NCBI RefSeq assembly: GCF_003945595.2
Contig: NW_024104129.1
Span: forward strand, 1,302,001-1,366,000
Direction of reading: 5' to 3'
Length of the DNA stretch: 64,000 nucleotides
From: Pipra filicauda
Lineage: Eukaryota > Chordata > Aves > Passeriformes > Pipridae
A program made the translations under genes and the position numbers. The notes beneath the pieces were generated by a model that did no database searches, had not been told where the DNA came from, and saw only the letters and a list, made by a program, of their open reading frames with translations. Below, one piece after another: positions 36,780 through 49,660 of this stretch (its first letter is position 1; the number at the start of each line of letters is the position of its first letter).

Positions 36780-39700
36780 GAATGGTGCTGTTGGTCCTGA
36801 ATCACGAACTGAGGAGTGCAGTGATCTGATGAAATAAATTATTGCTAGAGAAAAATCACTATTGCACAGTTTCTCCCCTTCAAAATCCACAGTCTGAAAG
36901 GGAAATATCCCCCTTCTATTCCCCACGTTTGAAGAGTCATACAGAAACTGGAAAGAGCAGGCAATTTTGATTTTTGTAAAAGTCTTAATACAGTTCAGGC
37001 TTTAAGCTGTAGCACAACCAGTATCCCCAACTCTTATTACATTCAATCAAGTTTGAATACACTGTATCAGAATTCCCTTTAGATTTTGTAAGATTTGGTC
37101 TTTTGAAATCAGAATAAATTGTAATGTTCCAGTCAGTAATTTGTCCAACAGACAACAAGTCACTTGATTTTACTTTAGTATGTCTCAATCTGTTAAACAA
37201 TAAGGCTTTTCTTTGCTGAAGTGGGACTGGTTTGCACGCAGTAAGAATAAGCTCATTCCAACAGCTTTGCTTTGCTTTTCTGCTTTAGAGAGAGTTTGTA
37301 AATACACTGTATTAAAGCATGTTTGGTAGCAACATGTGAACCATGCTGATAAAAGTATTGACCCAAACTACTGAACCTCAATCTAAAAAGATCAAAACAC
37401 ATCAGGTGATTTTTGCTTTTTTTTTTGTAGGATGGTGTGTGTGTGTGTGTGTTTGAGGTAGGGGTGTGTAGCTTATTTTTTTTCACAGCTGTTTAGTTGT
37501 TTGTTTGTTTTTTTTCCCAAGACTGTCTGAAAACAGGACTGTGAAATGCTGTATGTCAGGGAATTCTTATTCCACTTTTCTTCCTAAGAATGATCCAGAA
37601 AGCCCACAAGAAGGATTGCTTTCATCTCTTTTGGCCAATATAATTAAATATTAACATCTTTATGTGGTGAACTGAATAGGATGTTGGTAATTACTAATCA
37701 CAATCAAGAAAGGGATTAAATATGAAGCTACTTTCCAGGTGGAGGAATAGGTTTGCTGACTTTAACCTTTTGTTTATTGATTTTCTCAGTCTTGTTTCTC
37801 TTCAATATACTGCAGACCAGATGCTGTCAAAGAGCATACACTTTGAAGGACAAACTGTCTTTGGCACAAAGCTCCTTAAACCAGCATCAGGATATCCCAG
37901 CTATTTCAGATTAAAACCAGGCTGATTCCTCTATTTTTAGGAGTATTGTCCATGCTTTACAATTTTGGGGTTTACATACAGTAGTATTGCAATCAGAAAA
38001 ATAAATTTACTGTGGAGAATGAGTTGCATAAATGTCAAGTCATTAACAATCAGCTGGTCAATTGCCTGAAGCCTTTTTTGTTTTCTTCATGGGATATAAG
38101 TACAAGTACTTATTCATACAAATGAGTCTCACACTCCTAAGTAGACCTATTGACAGCAGAGGTGAATTGAAGGTGGAAATAAAGGGACGTTGTGCAACAA
38201 TGTCTTTTAAATTTAGGAATAAAGTTCTCATTGTCACAAAGCTGATAGTATAAATTCACTTGCTTCTGGCAATATATACACCCCTATACAATTTTTAATT
38301 TTTAAAAAGGCAGATGAAAGAAATCATATTCAGAAGCAGCAGATTGTTTTGCAAGTAATTTCAAAAGCAAGGGATGATCTGGTTAGGGCAAAGATAGAGG
38401 TTCTTGAAATGCTTAGTAAAAATATAAAATTGGATCTGTCTCATTATTAGAATCTCATTTCTCTGGAAGAACACACTAGTTTAGAGAAATTGTTATCTTA
38501 CTTGATATACCAAACCCTAAATTCAAGACTATGGAAGACAGACATGACAAAGTTGACAATGACACCATCTAAAAACAAGGAAGGGGGCTGAAAAGTAGCA
38601 ATATAATATCAAAGAGCACTCTAGTGAAAGGGAATATTATACTTCTTACTGTAGCAGGAATAGGTATTAGTATTAGTTTGTTCAATAATAAAAAAGGAAA
38701 CCAGAAGAAATAAACATATTTGCAATACTTTTCAAGGAAACATTTTAAGGGTCTCAAAATCAAATGAAAAAGGGGTAAACCTACTTTGAACTTTCTTAAA
38801 GTGGAACCTTTGGGCATTAATTATTTATTTTTGTAATTCAACCAGATCACAGCTTGAAATGATTGGTGTCTGAGAATGTCTCATGTGCTGATTTCTGAAT
38901 TTACTGCCACGAAGGTCATCTCCCCCTTCCATGGCTGTCATTACATGGGATGCTTCCCTGTCTTGTTTCCTTTCTCCATCATCTTTCCTTTCTCCTCACC
39001 TAATATGAGTGCCCCCGGCTTCAGGGTCCCTTTCTGGAGCCACCAAGCAACACTTATATTTCTCACCTAAGGTGGGATTCAGTTATCTAAACAAGGGTGT
39101 CTGTCCCTGCTTGGGACACCTTGGGTTAGCTTGCCTAGCCCTCAGCTACTGGTTGAGAAAGTGAAGGTGTTCTTTAAGGTCCATGTAAGGTCTGTCACAC
39201 CAGCACAACTTGTGCACCTCAAATATTATTAAGGCACTTGCTAAATTCTCTGACAATGTAAGTGTTTACTTGTAAGTTTGCTTTCTAGGCTACCAGTGGA
39301 ATCCAGAGAGCTGCTCATCTTGTTCTAGACACCTCCATGTGGTCCCATAATATGCCTCATAAACCCTGATGACATCTTCAGCTTTACTTATCACCAATTT
39401 ATAACCCCTCATTTCAGTCCCACGTACTTTCTCCCAGGCTACCTGTTCCTTGGCTCAGCAGCAAGACCCACCCATCAGCCCAGCAGCACCCTACAGAGTC
39501 TATCTTTTCTAGCCCAGTACAATTAGAGTTCTAGGTGTTGACTAATAGCTTGGTAAGTGTCAGTGGCAGTCTCCTAGCTCTTTGGGAAAGGATTGAGAGT
39601 CCTTTGCTGAAAGGAAGGTGATTGTTCTTTCTATTTGAGTCCACCAAAATATGTACAGAGGACACCGCAGCAGGTGGACAAGAAAATAACTCATGCAGTC

Positions 39701-42700
39701 ATTTTGAAATGCCATAAAATTTGTTTCTCTTGTCTAATACCAGTTCAATAATTTTGCGTTTCTGATTTAAAGTTGGAATACCTGGTTTACATTTTGTGAA
39801 TCAATTATGTTGGGGACAACATAAAATATCTGTGCAGTGACTGGAACTATGTGAACTTTCAGCAGAGGACTTGTTTCCCAAAAGTTAACTTGACACTTCC
39901 TCATCTTGTCATCTGGTTGTTTAGTTTTGGTGTCTTCTAAAAATATATCTCCTCTTTTTTTCTCCTTCTAGCACCTGGAACTGACAGCTACTTCTCACAG
40001 AGGGTTTTTTTTTTCTCCTTTACGTCCTCTTTCAAGGTGAATTTTAATAATATCTCATGTGCTAAAAAGAATCTGTCTCAGTAATTTTAGTATTTTGTAA
40101 AATATCCTTTTTTTCGGCATTAAAAAAGCCCCATAACAACCTATCAGGAAAACCATATTCAGTTTTTTTCCACAGTGGAAACTGTGAATTATTTATAACA
40201 GTAGTTTGATTATATTAAAAAGCACAATCCCAAGTCTGCAGTACGTTACTGGCTCCATTCCTTGCCTAAAACAGGCGTGTTTATATTTTTCCTCAGTAAA
40301 TATGTGATAATTAAATGCAAATAGACCATATTTTTCAAATGAATTCCCAACCCTGGAAACTTGGATGATGATAATCTTGCCTAATAAATGCACAACTGCA
40401 AGTGAAATCAAAGTTTACTGAAGCAGAACATTCTTAGCAGTCAGTAGCAGCCATCACTTAGTGAAAAAAACATCCAGGATTAATATAGACACATCATTGA
40501 AAAATGGATAGCCCAAAGGTATTTTATAATCATGGAATATACCTAAGTATTAATTGAAAACACTGTGCACTCTTTATGGGATGTTCTCAGCTAATCCATT
40601 CCTTTAAATTATTAGGCTATATTGAATTCATGCCTAAGGCTGTCATCAGCTCTCTTGCATGTTCCCCATTGTGTGTTTTATCCCCTGTTTCTAGGTCAGC
40701 TTTTCAGCCTTCTCCTTTCCCCTTGTGGAAGAAAGCAATTTCTCTCCCATATGTTTCCTTTATGAAGAGACGTAGGCATGTTCCTTGGCTGGCCACACCC
40801 GGTCTTCTCCCTCTCCTATCCAGACTGAGATCTCAAGTCTCCTTTGAGGCTAGTGGAAGGACTTTCGTATTTGCATCCCATGCGTGGCTCTGTTTCCCCC
40901 CACTTTTTGATGGATTGGGTCTCTCTGACATCTTTCCAAATCTTCTGAGCTAAAGATGGAGGAATATCGAATCCCAGAGAAATCATCAAAGAAAGGACTA
41001 TTGTCTATCTGGCCTGCAATGAGAAACTGAAACCTCCTCTGCAGCCATCCTCACTCCCTCCTCCTTTTCTCATTCTTCCCAGCATGCTCCACTTTTATAC
41101 AGCTGTTTTCTAACATCAGAAAATATATTATCATCCTTAAGAAGAGCCGTAAAGTGTGGGATCTTGTCTCAGTGGCAGGATGCTGGCAAAAAGCCGAGCA
41201 TTGTTTTTGTACTACCTGCCCTCCCTGTCCCAAATAACTCAGTTTTCCTTGCTGGCATTCCTGTAGCTGCACCCCCAAGATTGTATTCCTAAGATATTTG
41301 GAGAGAGTCCTAAGAATATCTCCCCTTCTTTCCTTATGACTTCCTCACATGAAAGTATTTTCCCCCTTTACCAAATTTGTCTTACCAGTTAAAGACAGAG
41401 GCTGCATTTTGTTCACTCTTAAGGACCTTAAGAATGGGGAAGAATATTGTACATCCCATAGGAAGCATGAATTTAAGGTCTGATGTCTATTCCTTCTGTA
41501 GTTCACTCGATTTCATGCATTACTGTTTTCTTGCCTGAACCTGGAGAAAGAGAGCAGTTGCGGGGGAGGGGAAGGCAAGTTCCTGGAAGAAGGAGTAGCT
41601 GACAGGATGTTGCTTTTGTTGGAAAAGATCCGTCCTGTTGACAACAGGGAGGACCCAGTAAGGCTGAGTGCTAGCTACCAACCAAGCAGCATGCTGCCAA
41701 TCAGAGTGCAGAGGCCAAACTTTCCTTCTTCCTGCCAAGAAAAGACATTTGAATAAGGACTGAAGTATGATTTCAATTTCACTCCAGTTTAATGCAGACA
41801 GCAGAAAAACATAGTGACTCACATGCATTCTTGACCCTTCAATAAATAAAATTTCCTCTCAGAAGTCTGCAATTTTGAATCTGTAGAGAGGCAGGGTGAA
41901 CACTTGGTCCTAGGATGTACACAACACACCAGCTGAGTTTTCATTCTCAGAAAGGCCAAGAAATGAACATGTTGGAAGTTTTCAGGAAAGGCCACAGTTT
42001 ACATTAATGTTCTGTTTTCTTCACAGATGCAGAAATAAAAACTATTAAAGGGCAATAGCTGATCCTATTCCCAGAGCTATAAATCTTAACCAACCTGCCC
42101 CAAAGCAGCTACCTCCTTACCCTCGTGTTTTGTAGCTCTTTCCATGCTGGATGAAGGATGCATGAAGGATGCATTGCCACAGACAAGGCTATAAAGTTAC
42201 TGTGTAAGCTACAAATTTACTATATAACATTGCTACATTAGGTAGGGGAGATTTTTTTTTTCCCTTCTAGGTCCTCCCTTGCTTGTGGTCCTACTGCCCG
42301 AACAATTTCTCGGTCACATAGCCAAGGCCAGATGACCCCCAAAAGTTGGCAAATGTATTGGCCAGTAACATTGTTTGTTCTTTATCTGTATCTGAAGGTG
42401 ACCAGGAAATATGAATAACAGCTTAATTTTAGATTTTAGATGCAAGCCTGAGGTTTTCCCTTTATGTAATGCTTTCTGAAATGTCCTGAAAGGAACTGAA
42501 GAGTTAGGCTGAAGTCCAGGAAAGGAAATGAATGGTAGAAATGATACATAATCTCCCCTGACATCCTGTTAACACAGCCTCATGCTTAGCCCAAGAACTC
42601 TGCCTTGCAGATCTGGCAGGGTGAACCAGACCCTGCCTACAAATGTGTTTTTGCAGCCCTGTCCTGGTTTTCTGTGTACTAAACTCTTTACTACATGCCA

Positions 42701-43600
42701 AGGTCTCTGGGTTTGCTGCCGTGACACTGAGCTGGGAAAGCCATGCTCAGTGTGCTACATCCCATCCCCTGATGCTTTCCCTGCTCTGGAGCATAGCACT
42801 TTAGGCTGACATATGTTCAGATCATACAGGCTCATGTCTCTTCTCAGACATTTAGAGCCTGGCTCAAAGTCTGCTAAATGCAAAAGAAAGATTTTAACTG
42901 AAATTGGGAAGTTTTGTTCAAGCCCTTTGGGAAGAGCTGGGATGAAGGACAGGAAGTACAACATACTGTGAGGTTCCCCTCCCAAATAATTATTTATTTA
43001 TGAGTGTATTTATTGACTTCTTTGATGTTTTAATCATTGTGGAAGCACAGCAACCTGATGGATCTCTATTAACATACATTTAAATACAAAAGGGGAAGTT
43101 TACTTTTCAGCAGTTTGAGCACCTGCAATTCACATTAGCTTCAGCTGGAATTCTGTGTGCTCAGCAAATTAAGCATTCAGTAAACAATGTTATAACAGCA
43201 TTGACTTTAAGATGAAATCATAAATGCATGAAAACAGGACAACGCCTATTTGTGGCTATATTCAATCTGTTATGCCCCTTGGTCCTGAAATAGAAGGCTG
43301 GAAAAGATCTCAGTGGCTGTGAATTAGTTCAGCTCCACAATTACAGCACCTGAGATGAGAGCTGGTACTTTGCTTATATTAGGCAATCAACCCAAAATTG
43401 TCACATGAAAGGAGGATTAATTTTTTATTACAAAACTAAAAACAAATTCATCTTTGAGCTGAATTAGTCTGATTTGTTGAGTCCTTCAGGCCACCACCTT
43501 TCTTGTTTGATATGCTGAGACTACTAATTTTCCATTTCTGGTGGGAAGAATCAAGAGGTGATTTTATGCAACCTCATTTTGCTTCTGCAATATGCCCTAC
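36780..43600. other. Gene-free region downstream of TRIB2, part 2
   Basis: No supportable gene. The longest frame (40576-40953, plus) has a low-complexity translation without a known domain. A (GT)9 microsatellite is at 37435-37452, and a local tandem duplication of ATGAAGGATGC occurs near 42152-42174. Otherwise AT-leaning unique sequence. Confidence 0.75.
37435..37452 (+). repeat. (GT)9 microsatellite
   Basis: Nine GT dinucleotides following a T-rich stretch. Ordinary dinucleotide microsatellite, likely polymorphic in length. Confidence 0.9.
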
Positions 43601-43631
43601 CACAAAGAATCCCATTTGTGCTATTTACAGT

Positions 43632-44448
43632 TGTAGTGGGGGGAAACAGTTTTCCCCCTGAAGTTATAAAATGGTAAAACCCCAGGGGGTGGTGACCCTT
43701 GAAGTTTTGAGGTTTTACCCAATGAGCGCTTCTGCAAAATATAAACATATCACAAGCAGACCCCCCAAAACCCTTTTGAGACCCCTCTTAAGTTGGGGTG
43801 GTAGACTCCTACTGGATGGAAGTCCTAAGATGCAACATACACTACAGAGAGGAGCTGAAAAGCTCCGAGAAGAATGCAGAGGGTGACCTTGGCCCCCCCC
43901 CCCCCCCCGCTGCTTGAGACAGAGCACAGAGCTCTGCAAAGGGACTTGAATCCCCTGAAGATACGGACCGTCACGAAGACCCCTGCGCTTCGTGATATGA
44001 CCGTGGTGAGACAACCTTGTCTGGGTGAACACAGCCCACGGAAGAGAAGACCCTCGCTTGGAGACGAGTGGCTGAGGGGGCTTGGATACCCCCTTGTGTG
44101 TGCTGGCAGAGATCCAGCTACAGCTGCTGCATGCATGAGAAGAAAAAAGCCTGCTGCCTTAGAGACTACTGCTCAGAAAGTAGAAAGGGATCTTTTCCTT
44201 CTTCCCTCCTGGACTTTTATTTGGAGGGGAGAAGAGATTTGATCCATTGTAAATACTTATGTCATGGTAGAGATAATTAAGATTGTATATAATGTATTGT
44301 AGTATTTATTTTGTGCAGTCATTGTAATATATTCCCTTTCCCCCATTCTGAGTCTCGTGTAGTGTCTGGAAACCATCTCACACTGGGTTGAGATGTGGGA
44401 GGGGGTTTGGACTAGGGAATTGGATTTTGGGGTTCTCAAACCATGACA
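43632..44448 (-). mobile_element. Solo LTR of an endogenous retrovirus (songbird type)
   Basis: An 817-base block with distinct composition bounded by TGTAGTGG at the left and CCATGACA at the right, so it has TG...CA ends and a short imperfect inverted repeat (TGTAGTGG against TGTCATGG). Reading from the minus strand it begins TGTCATGGTTTGAGAACCCC, which I recall from passerine ERV LTRs, and contains AATAAA hexamers in that direction. A TATA-like ATATAAAC near 43740 lies on the plus strand, so orientation is not certain. No gag, pol or env reading frame adjoins either end, so it appears to be a solo LTR left by recombination. A clean target-site duplication is not evident (ACAGT against ACTAT). 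It includes a C16 run at 43893-43908. Confidence 0.65.
43893..43908 (+). repeat. C16 homopolymer inside the LTR
   Basis: Sixteen consecutive cytosines within the LTR-like block. Prone to length error in assembly and to strand slippage. The minus strand is a G16 run able to form quadruplexes. Confidence 0.9.
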
Positions 44449-44459
44449 ACTATCTAAAA

Positions 44460-47400
44460 TCCATTCATTTCTATCAAAATTATGGTGCAAAAAAGATTAT
44501 TCTTAATGAACAAAGTAAACCTGAAGATTTGTACATAGTCAGTAACTTGACCTAACAAAGCTGATCCATTAAGAGAGACTAAGGACCACTGAGGCCCTGT
44601 TTTCAGGTCAGATCTGAAGTTTGTTATCTTGTTTTGAAATTCCTGGGAGCTGTGGGAGATGCCCACTGAATATGCTAACAAAAGGAAACTAGAGAGTTTA
44701 AATGCAACCAGAAAAGAAATAAAACCAATTTTCTGTCTGCTTGGGTAAGATATTACTGATTCAAGAGCTTATACACACCAGAAATGAGATTCAGACTCTT
44801 GCTCTTGGAAATTACCCCAACAGGAAAAGGCTACATCCTTCCTTGGATTTAAAAAGTGTTGTGAGAAAATCTTGTCATTGTACCAGCCTTCCCCACCTCG
44901 TGCTGAGTACCAGGGAGTCATCAGAAATAATTCAGTGTACTGACACACTTCTGGAGGATTATGCAAGTGTATGATAAGAGGTAGTGAGCAGTTTGGAGCA
45001 CTCTTTCTTGGTTTCCTACACCAACGTGCCTGTAACAAATGTGGATAGAGCCTTCCCAAATCTTTGTTCGCGAAGCCCAGCCATGATGATCACACAGACA
45101 CACCAGCGTTTTTCTCCTTTCTGATGACACTTCACACAGCAGTGGTCTTTGGGCCAAAGAGGAGCTGAAGGTGCTTAAAAATGACCCATTATCTACTTCA
45201 GAGGAATAAGAAAGCTAGAGGATGGAAAGCATATGGAACATCTGTGTGAAAAAAACCCCAAACCTACATAGTATAGAGGAATAAGGTTCCAAACTTCCAC
45301 CCTGTAAGTTTGCAGAAATTAAGAACGTAAATGTTACTTAGAAATGGGGACCGGAGCAGGTACAACATTGACTGGGTTGGCACAATGTCCTGGCTAAAGT
45401 AGCCAGGCTCCAGGTGAAGCCCTTCCTTCTCAGCGGGGACCCAGGATGCATTTATGCCCCTCATCGAACAAAGGGCAGCCCCTCCTACCTTTGGAACAAT
45501 CAGTTTGTTCATCCAGTGCCAGGAGCACTTGCTATAACATCTCATTCAAAGAGATTTTTTTCTGATTCATGGAAGTTAGGGAAACACTCAGATGAAATGC
45601 TACTATTTATTATGAATGTCTCCCTCAGACCCCCGTGTTTCAGGGCCTGTGCTAGGAACCCATTTCTCTTTTGCAATCCCATTTCCGTTACTTCTTTCAG
45701 TAAACAACAGCTGACCTTCATAAGTATGTGGAACTGACTGGCCCCAGGCCCTCTCATCTCTAAAGGACAGAGCTGTGCTGTTGCAGACAGATCCATGTTC
45801 TTTAGTATGTTTTTATCTTTTTTTTTTTTTCTTTTCAAGTGAGGTGAAGAAGGTAGGTGTACAGATAGTTTGGGATGAAGGGGACCCTCATGAAACTCTG
45901 GAATCAGGCAAGTCTTGGGGTTCTATAGCTCGTAGTTCTGCTATTGTTTCCCCCAGATGAAACAGTCTTGCTGGGATTTTGGAGAAACCAGGAGTGACAG
46001 ACAAACAGACAGGCAGGGAGATTGTGGTTTTATGACATCAAACAGAAGAGGGGAAATCTCTAAAGTTATATTTGCTTGTGGTTTCACCTCTACTACATGA
46101 GCAGTAGTATTCCTGAGACCCCAGGCTCTTTAGCCTGATTTTCTGCTCTAGAGAACTTGATGTGATTATTTACTTGGGACAGGGAAAGGGGATGTGGCAG
46201 AATCTGACTGATCTTCCTCCAAAGAAAGGAAGACAACGACCACACATGCTGATACTATTAGATACCTATCTGGCTTCAGAACTACAAAGATGTGTTTATT
46301 GTTTACAAGTTTTAAGATTTGCACAGTGCTTGCCCAAGTCCTTTGCAGCCAGGTTTGAATCCTTTTCTATTCCTTCCATTCTGCAGTGGTTTATTTCCAC
46401 ACCTCACGTGAGACAGATGCCATTGTTTGCTTTTTCCCTTCCATTTGATATTTGGATGGTGATCATAAGGGATCCTTGTACAAATCCTACAGAACAGATC
46501 CTATCACACAACTTAGGGGCATTCTGTCAGGCTGTTTGTTATTGACTTCAATGTGTTTTGAAAGGAAATTTCCTGGTATGTTGGTCAGCACTGGTGGGCC
46601 TGCCAATGGACGGAGATCTCAACCAAAAGTAACTTTCTTCAGCATGGTGTTTAAATCTGTAGCATCAGTCACTGATGCTAGAAATTCAAATGTCAGTAGA
46701 ATCATGCATGGTAAATAAGAAGGTATAAATGAAATAGTCTATATGATGCCTAAAATGGAAGAAAAATTCTCAAAAAAATATTAGTATAGATAAGGTATAG
46801 AGCAGTTTGTTTATAATATATAACCCTAACGTTGCTAATGCATTTTAAATATACTCGTAGGTGAATATTTTTACTTTATTTTGTAGGCAAGAACTAAGCC
46901 CCTATTTCCCTGCTTTTAGTTTCTTGTGCACTGAACACTCCTGTGTTATTTGGTGCTGAGGATTAGGGAGGAATGAATAAGCTACCAAAATAAATCAAAT
47001 ATGTAAAGATGTGGGTGATGCCAAGCCTTCCTATAAGTCTGTATAGAAAAACCTGAATATGGACAGCAGTTTTACCTTTAATGTGCCTGGATATAGGAAC
47101 ATATTTTTAAATAAATGTTTTATCTGTCAGCTTAAGTAAAAAAAGGAATTTATACCAGAGTGGAGAGAGTATTTGTTTGGAGGGATAAAGAGCTGTAGCT
47201 ATGCAAACATGCACACAACAGAGATTAGACATTTTGGTCTTGACTTTTAGGAGCTACTAAATCTGCTTGAGGAGATTCCTTCTATTTAGAGGCCACTTAC
47301 CAAGGACTGCCTGTGTCTGAATTAAAGTGTAAATATTTAACACTTATGTAGGACTTTGTTCTGATTATTGACAACAGAAATTTCTGTAGCATAAAAACAT

Positions 47401-49629
47401 GTCTTCTAGGAGTGATGCTCAATCAATATGACTCAACAGAATAAACTGGAACATTTCAGAGATAGTCCAGCCAACGCTTTTTAGCTCAATTTGAAGTCAA
47501 CATCAGAAACACACAGTTAATTTTTTTATACAATCCAAATGGAGATCACTAATGTACTCTTCTATAAGTCAGAAATGTCTTCATCTGCAATTTATATACA
47601 GTAAAGATTATTGTCTTCTGAAGAAAGTATTTTGAGGAGCTATTCAAAGTAAATTGAAAGTGCTTGAGAAACTTGGAAACAGACCACTCATAGCAGGAGA
47701 TGGACATGAAAAAATGTGCAAAACAACAACTGAGACAGAGATAGGAGGAAATGCTTTTTCAGCCAACCTGTAATTAGCTTGTGGAAGTCACAGCTACAGA
47801 AAGTCAAGGGTAAGAATATAATTAGATTCCAAAAGGGACTGGAAATGTATATTGATGTAATTAATTATAGCTCTGGATATATTTCCTAAAGTGTTTTTTT
47901 CAGCAATATTAAACCTCATTCTTCCCCCTGGAGGGACTCTGTTTTTGCAGAAGGCCAAAGAACACATGGGCAGGAAACAGCCCTTAGGTAGTCTGCAACA
48001 CACAAATGACACTCCTGAGGGAGAAACAAAGGTGGCGTTATGGTGTTGAGCAGTAGGGCCAGTAAGGTGCTGGGTGGTCTGTGTGTGTGAGACTGACACA
48101 ATAATGACTTAGACTAATACTCAAACATACAGTCACGGATGCCAGATGGTCACCAGCTGGGAGACAAGTCTCATTTTTGAAATTGTACATCCCTTGTAAA
48201 ATAAATCTATAGCTATCAGAGTCTGTAAACTTTTAGTCTGCCCTGTTAGCTGAATTTAACAGTACACTAAGTATGGCAATTATAGATACTGAGGTAAATT
48301 TAAGTTACAATTGGAAAGTTTTTCAAAGGCAACTATTATCATTAGTTTACATAAACTAAGAGGCTACTGTCATGAGCAAAGACCACAAGGAGAAAAGCTT
48401 TCCAGTATTGCAGATTCATTTTTTTCAGTGACATGTTGCAAGCCTAGGTAATGCCCTGGAGTTGACAGTGTTTTACTGGGGGCTTATTCTGCCCTTTCTT
48501 ATCACAGAGGAAAAGAGCTAATATTCTCCTTTCTCTTAAATACAGAGCTTAGTAGCTAACACGTTACGAAAAACAAAGTAATCAGGAATGGGGTGGTGCA
48601 ATCCCAAAAGTAAAATAAAACCTACACTGGAATATTAATAAGCCATGTGATAAAAATACCAAAGGTTGGACATTCTTTTGCAAATAAGGAATAATAACTT
48701 TCTGCAACTTCCGTTCTTGGCAGAAGAGACTTGTGATTGCATTTACTATGGGAGGTCAGGAACAGTCAACCTGACTAGGTTGCTTGATGCTCATCACCAA
48801 ATGGGCTCAGCTCCCTTGGGATCTGTTCTGCTCAATTCCAAGGATAGTTTTGACCCAGAGGGCCATATACAGAGTTATAAAAAGTATTTATGAAAAGAAT
48901 GAGATTGTGTAGCTGAGGTAATAGATGTGGGCACATATGACCCCCTGACCTGCCCACTGAAATCTGAGGGGTGCTTTAGAGCATTTGCTAGTTATTTTGG
49001 GTGGGATTTCTGCTTGGTTGTGGAAGCAATTTTTGGGATTTTTTTGTGGTTGGAAAACATTGGAAAGATATTAATAGGTGATCTCTGACTAGTTCTGTTT
49101 CTTTGTTTGATTTTCCATGTATGATGAGGCAATTCAAACTAAAAGAAAAAAAGATATATCAAAATAGACATTTTTGTACTGGCTTGATATGGTCATATCT
49201 GGATTGAATTGTGAATGTAACAAGTCTGGCTATAGTTACTTGTCCAAATTGCAGAACAGTCCCATTTCATAAAAAGACTGCTAGAAGCACAGAAGGGGTA
49301 TTGTAGTGCAGTACAGAAATACACTGATAAAATTGTGTGAGGAACCTAGTATCTACTTTCAGTAGCAATGTAGCCTTGAACCGTAATAGGTAGCAGAAAG
49401 CTAAAAAGCTTTGTTTGTTACTCAAAAGTAAATTGTGCCTTCTAACAAAGCAAAGACAGATAACTGTTTCAGTCACATATCTCTTTGGAAATTGCTTTCC
49501 ATCAATGACCACTAAGTGAATGCTAGACCTGGGTGTGTTTTACTCCTTAGAGATCTTTGCTACAGCCACCTGCTACCTTAAAAAATATTGCTTGAACAGC
49601 CTCTCCTCCTGAAAAAAGAAAACAAAAAG

Positions 49630-49660
<31 letters not shown>

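Noticed and set aside
36535..36781. Gly-Glu and Pro-Ser repeat proteins
   Set aside because: Direct translation of the (CCCCTT)n array on the two strands.
40576..40953. 125-codon plus-strand frame
   Set aside because: Length within chance expectation for the window; translation has no recognisable domain and no promoter or poly(A) context.
43262..43380. Possible CR1 fragment (AATAGAAGGCTGGAAAAGATC)
   Set aside because: Only scattered short matches to the CR1 tail; order and spacing do not hold.
43825..44242. Open frames inside the LTR block
   Set aside because: Short overlapping frames on both strands, partly created by the C16 run; LTRs are noncoding and no retroviral protein motif is present.
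49630..49657. A28 tract as the tail of a processed pseudogene
   Set aside because: No recognisable gene body upstream and no flanking target-site duplication.
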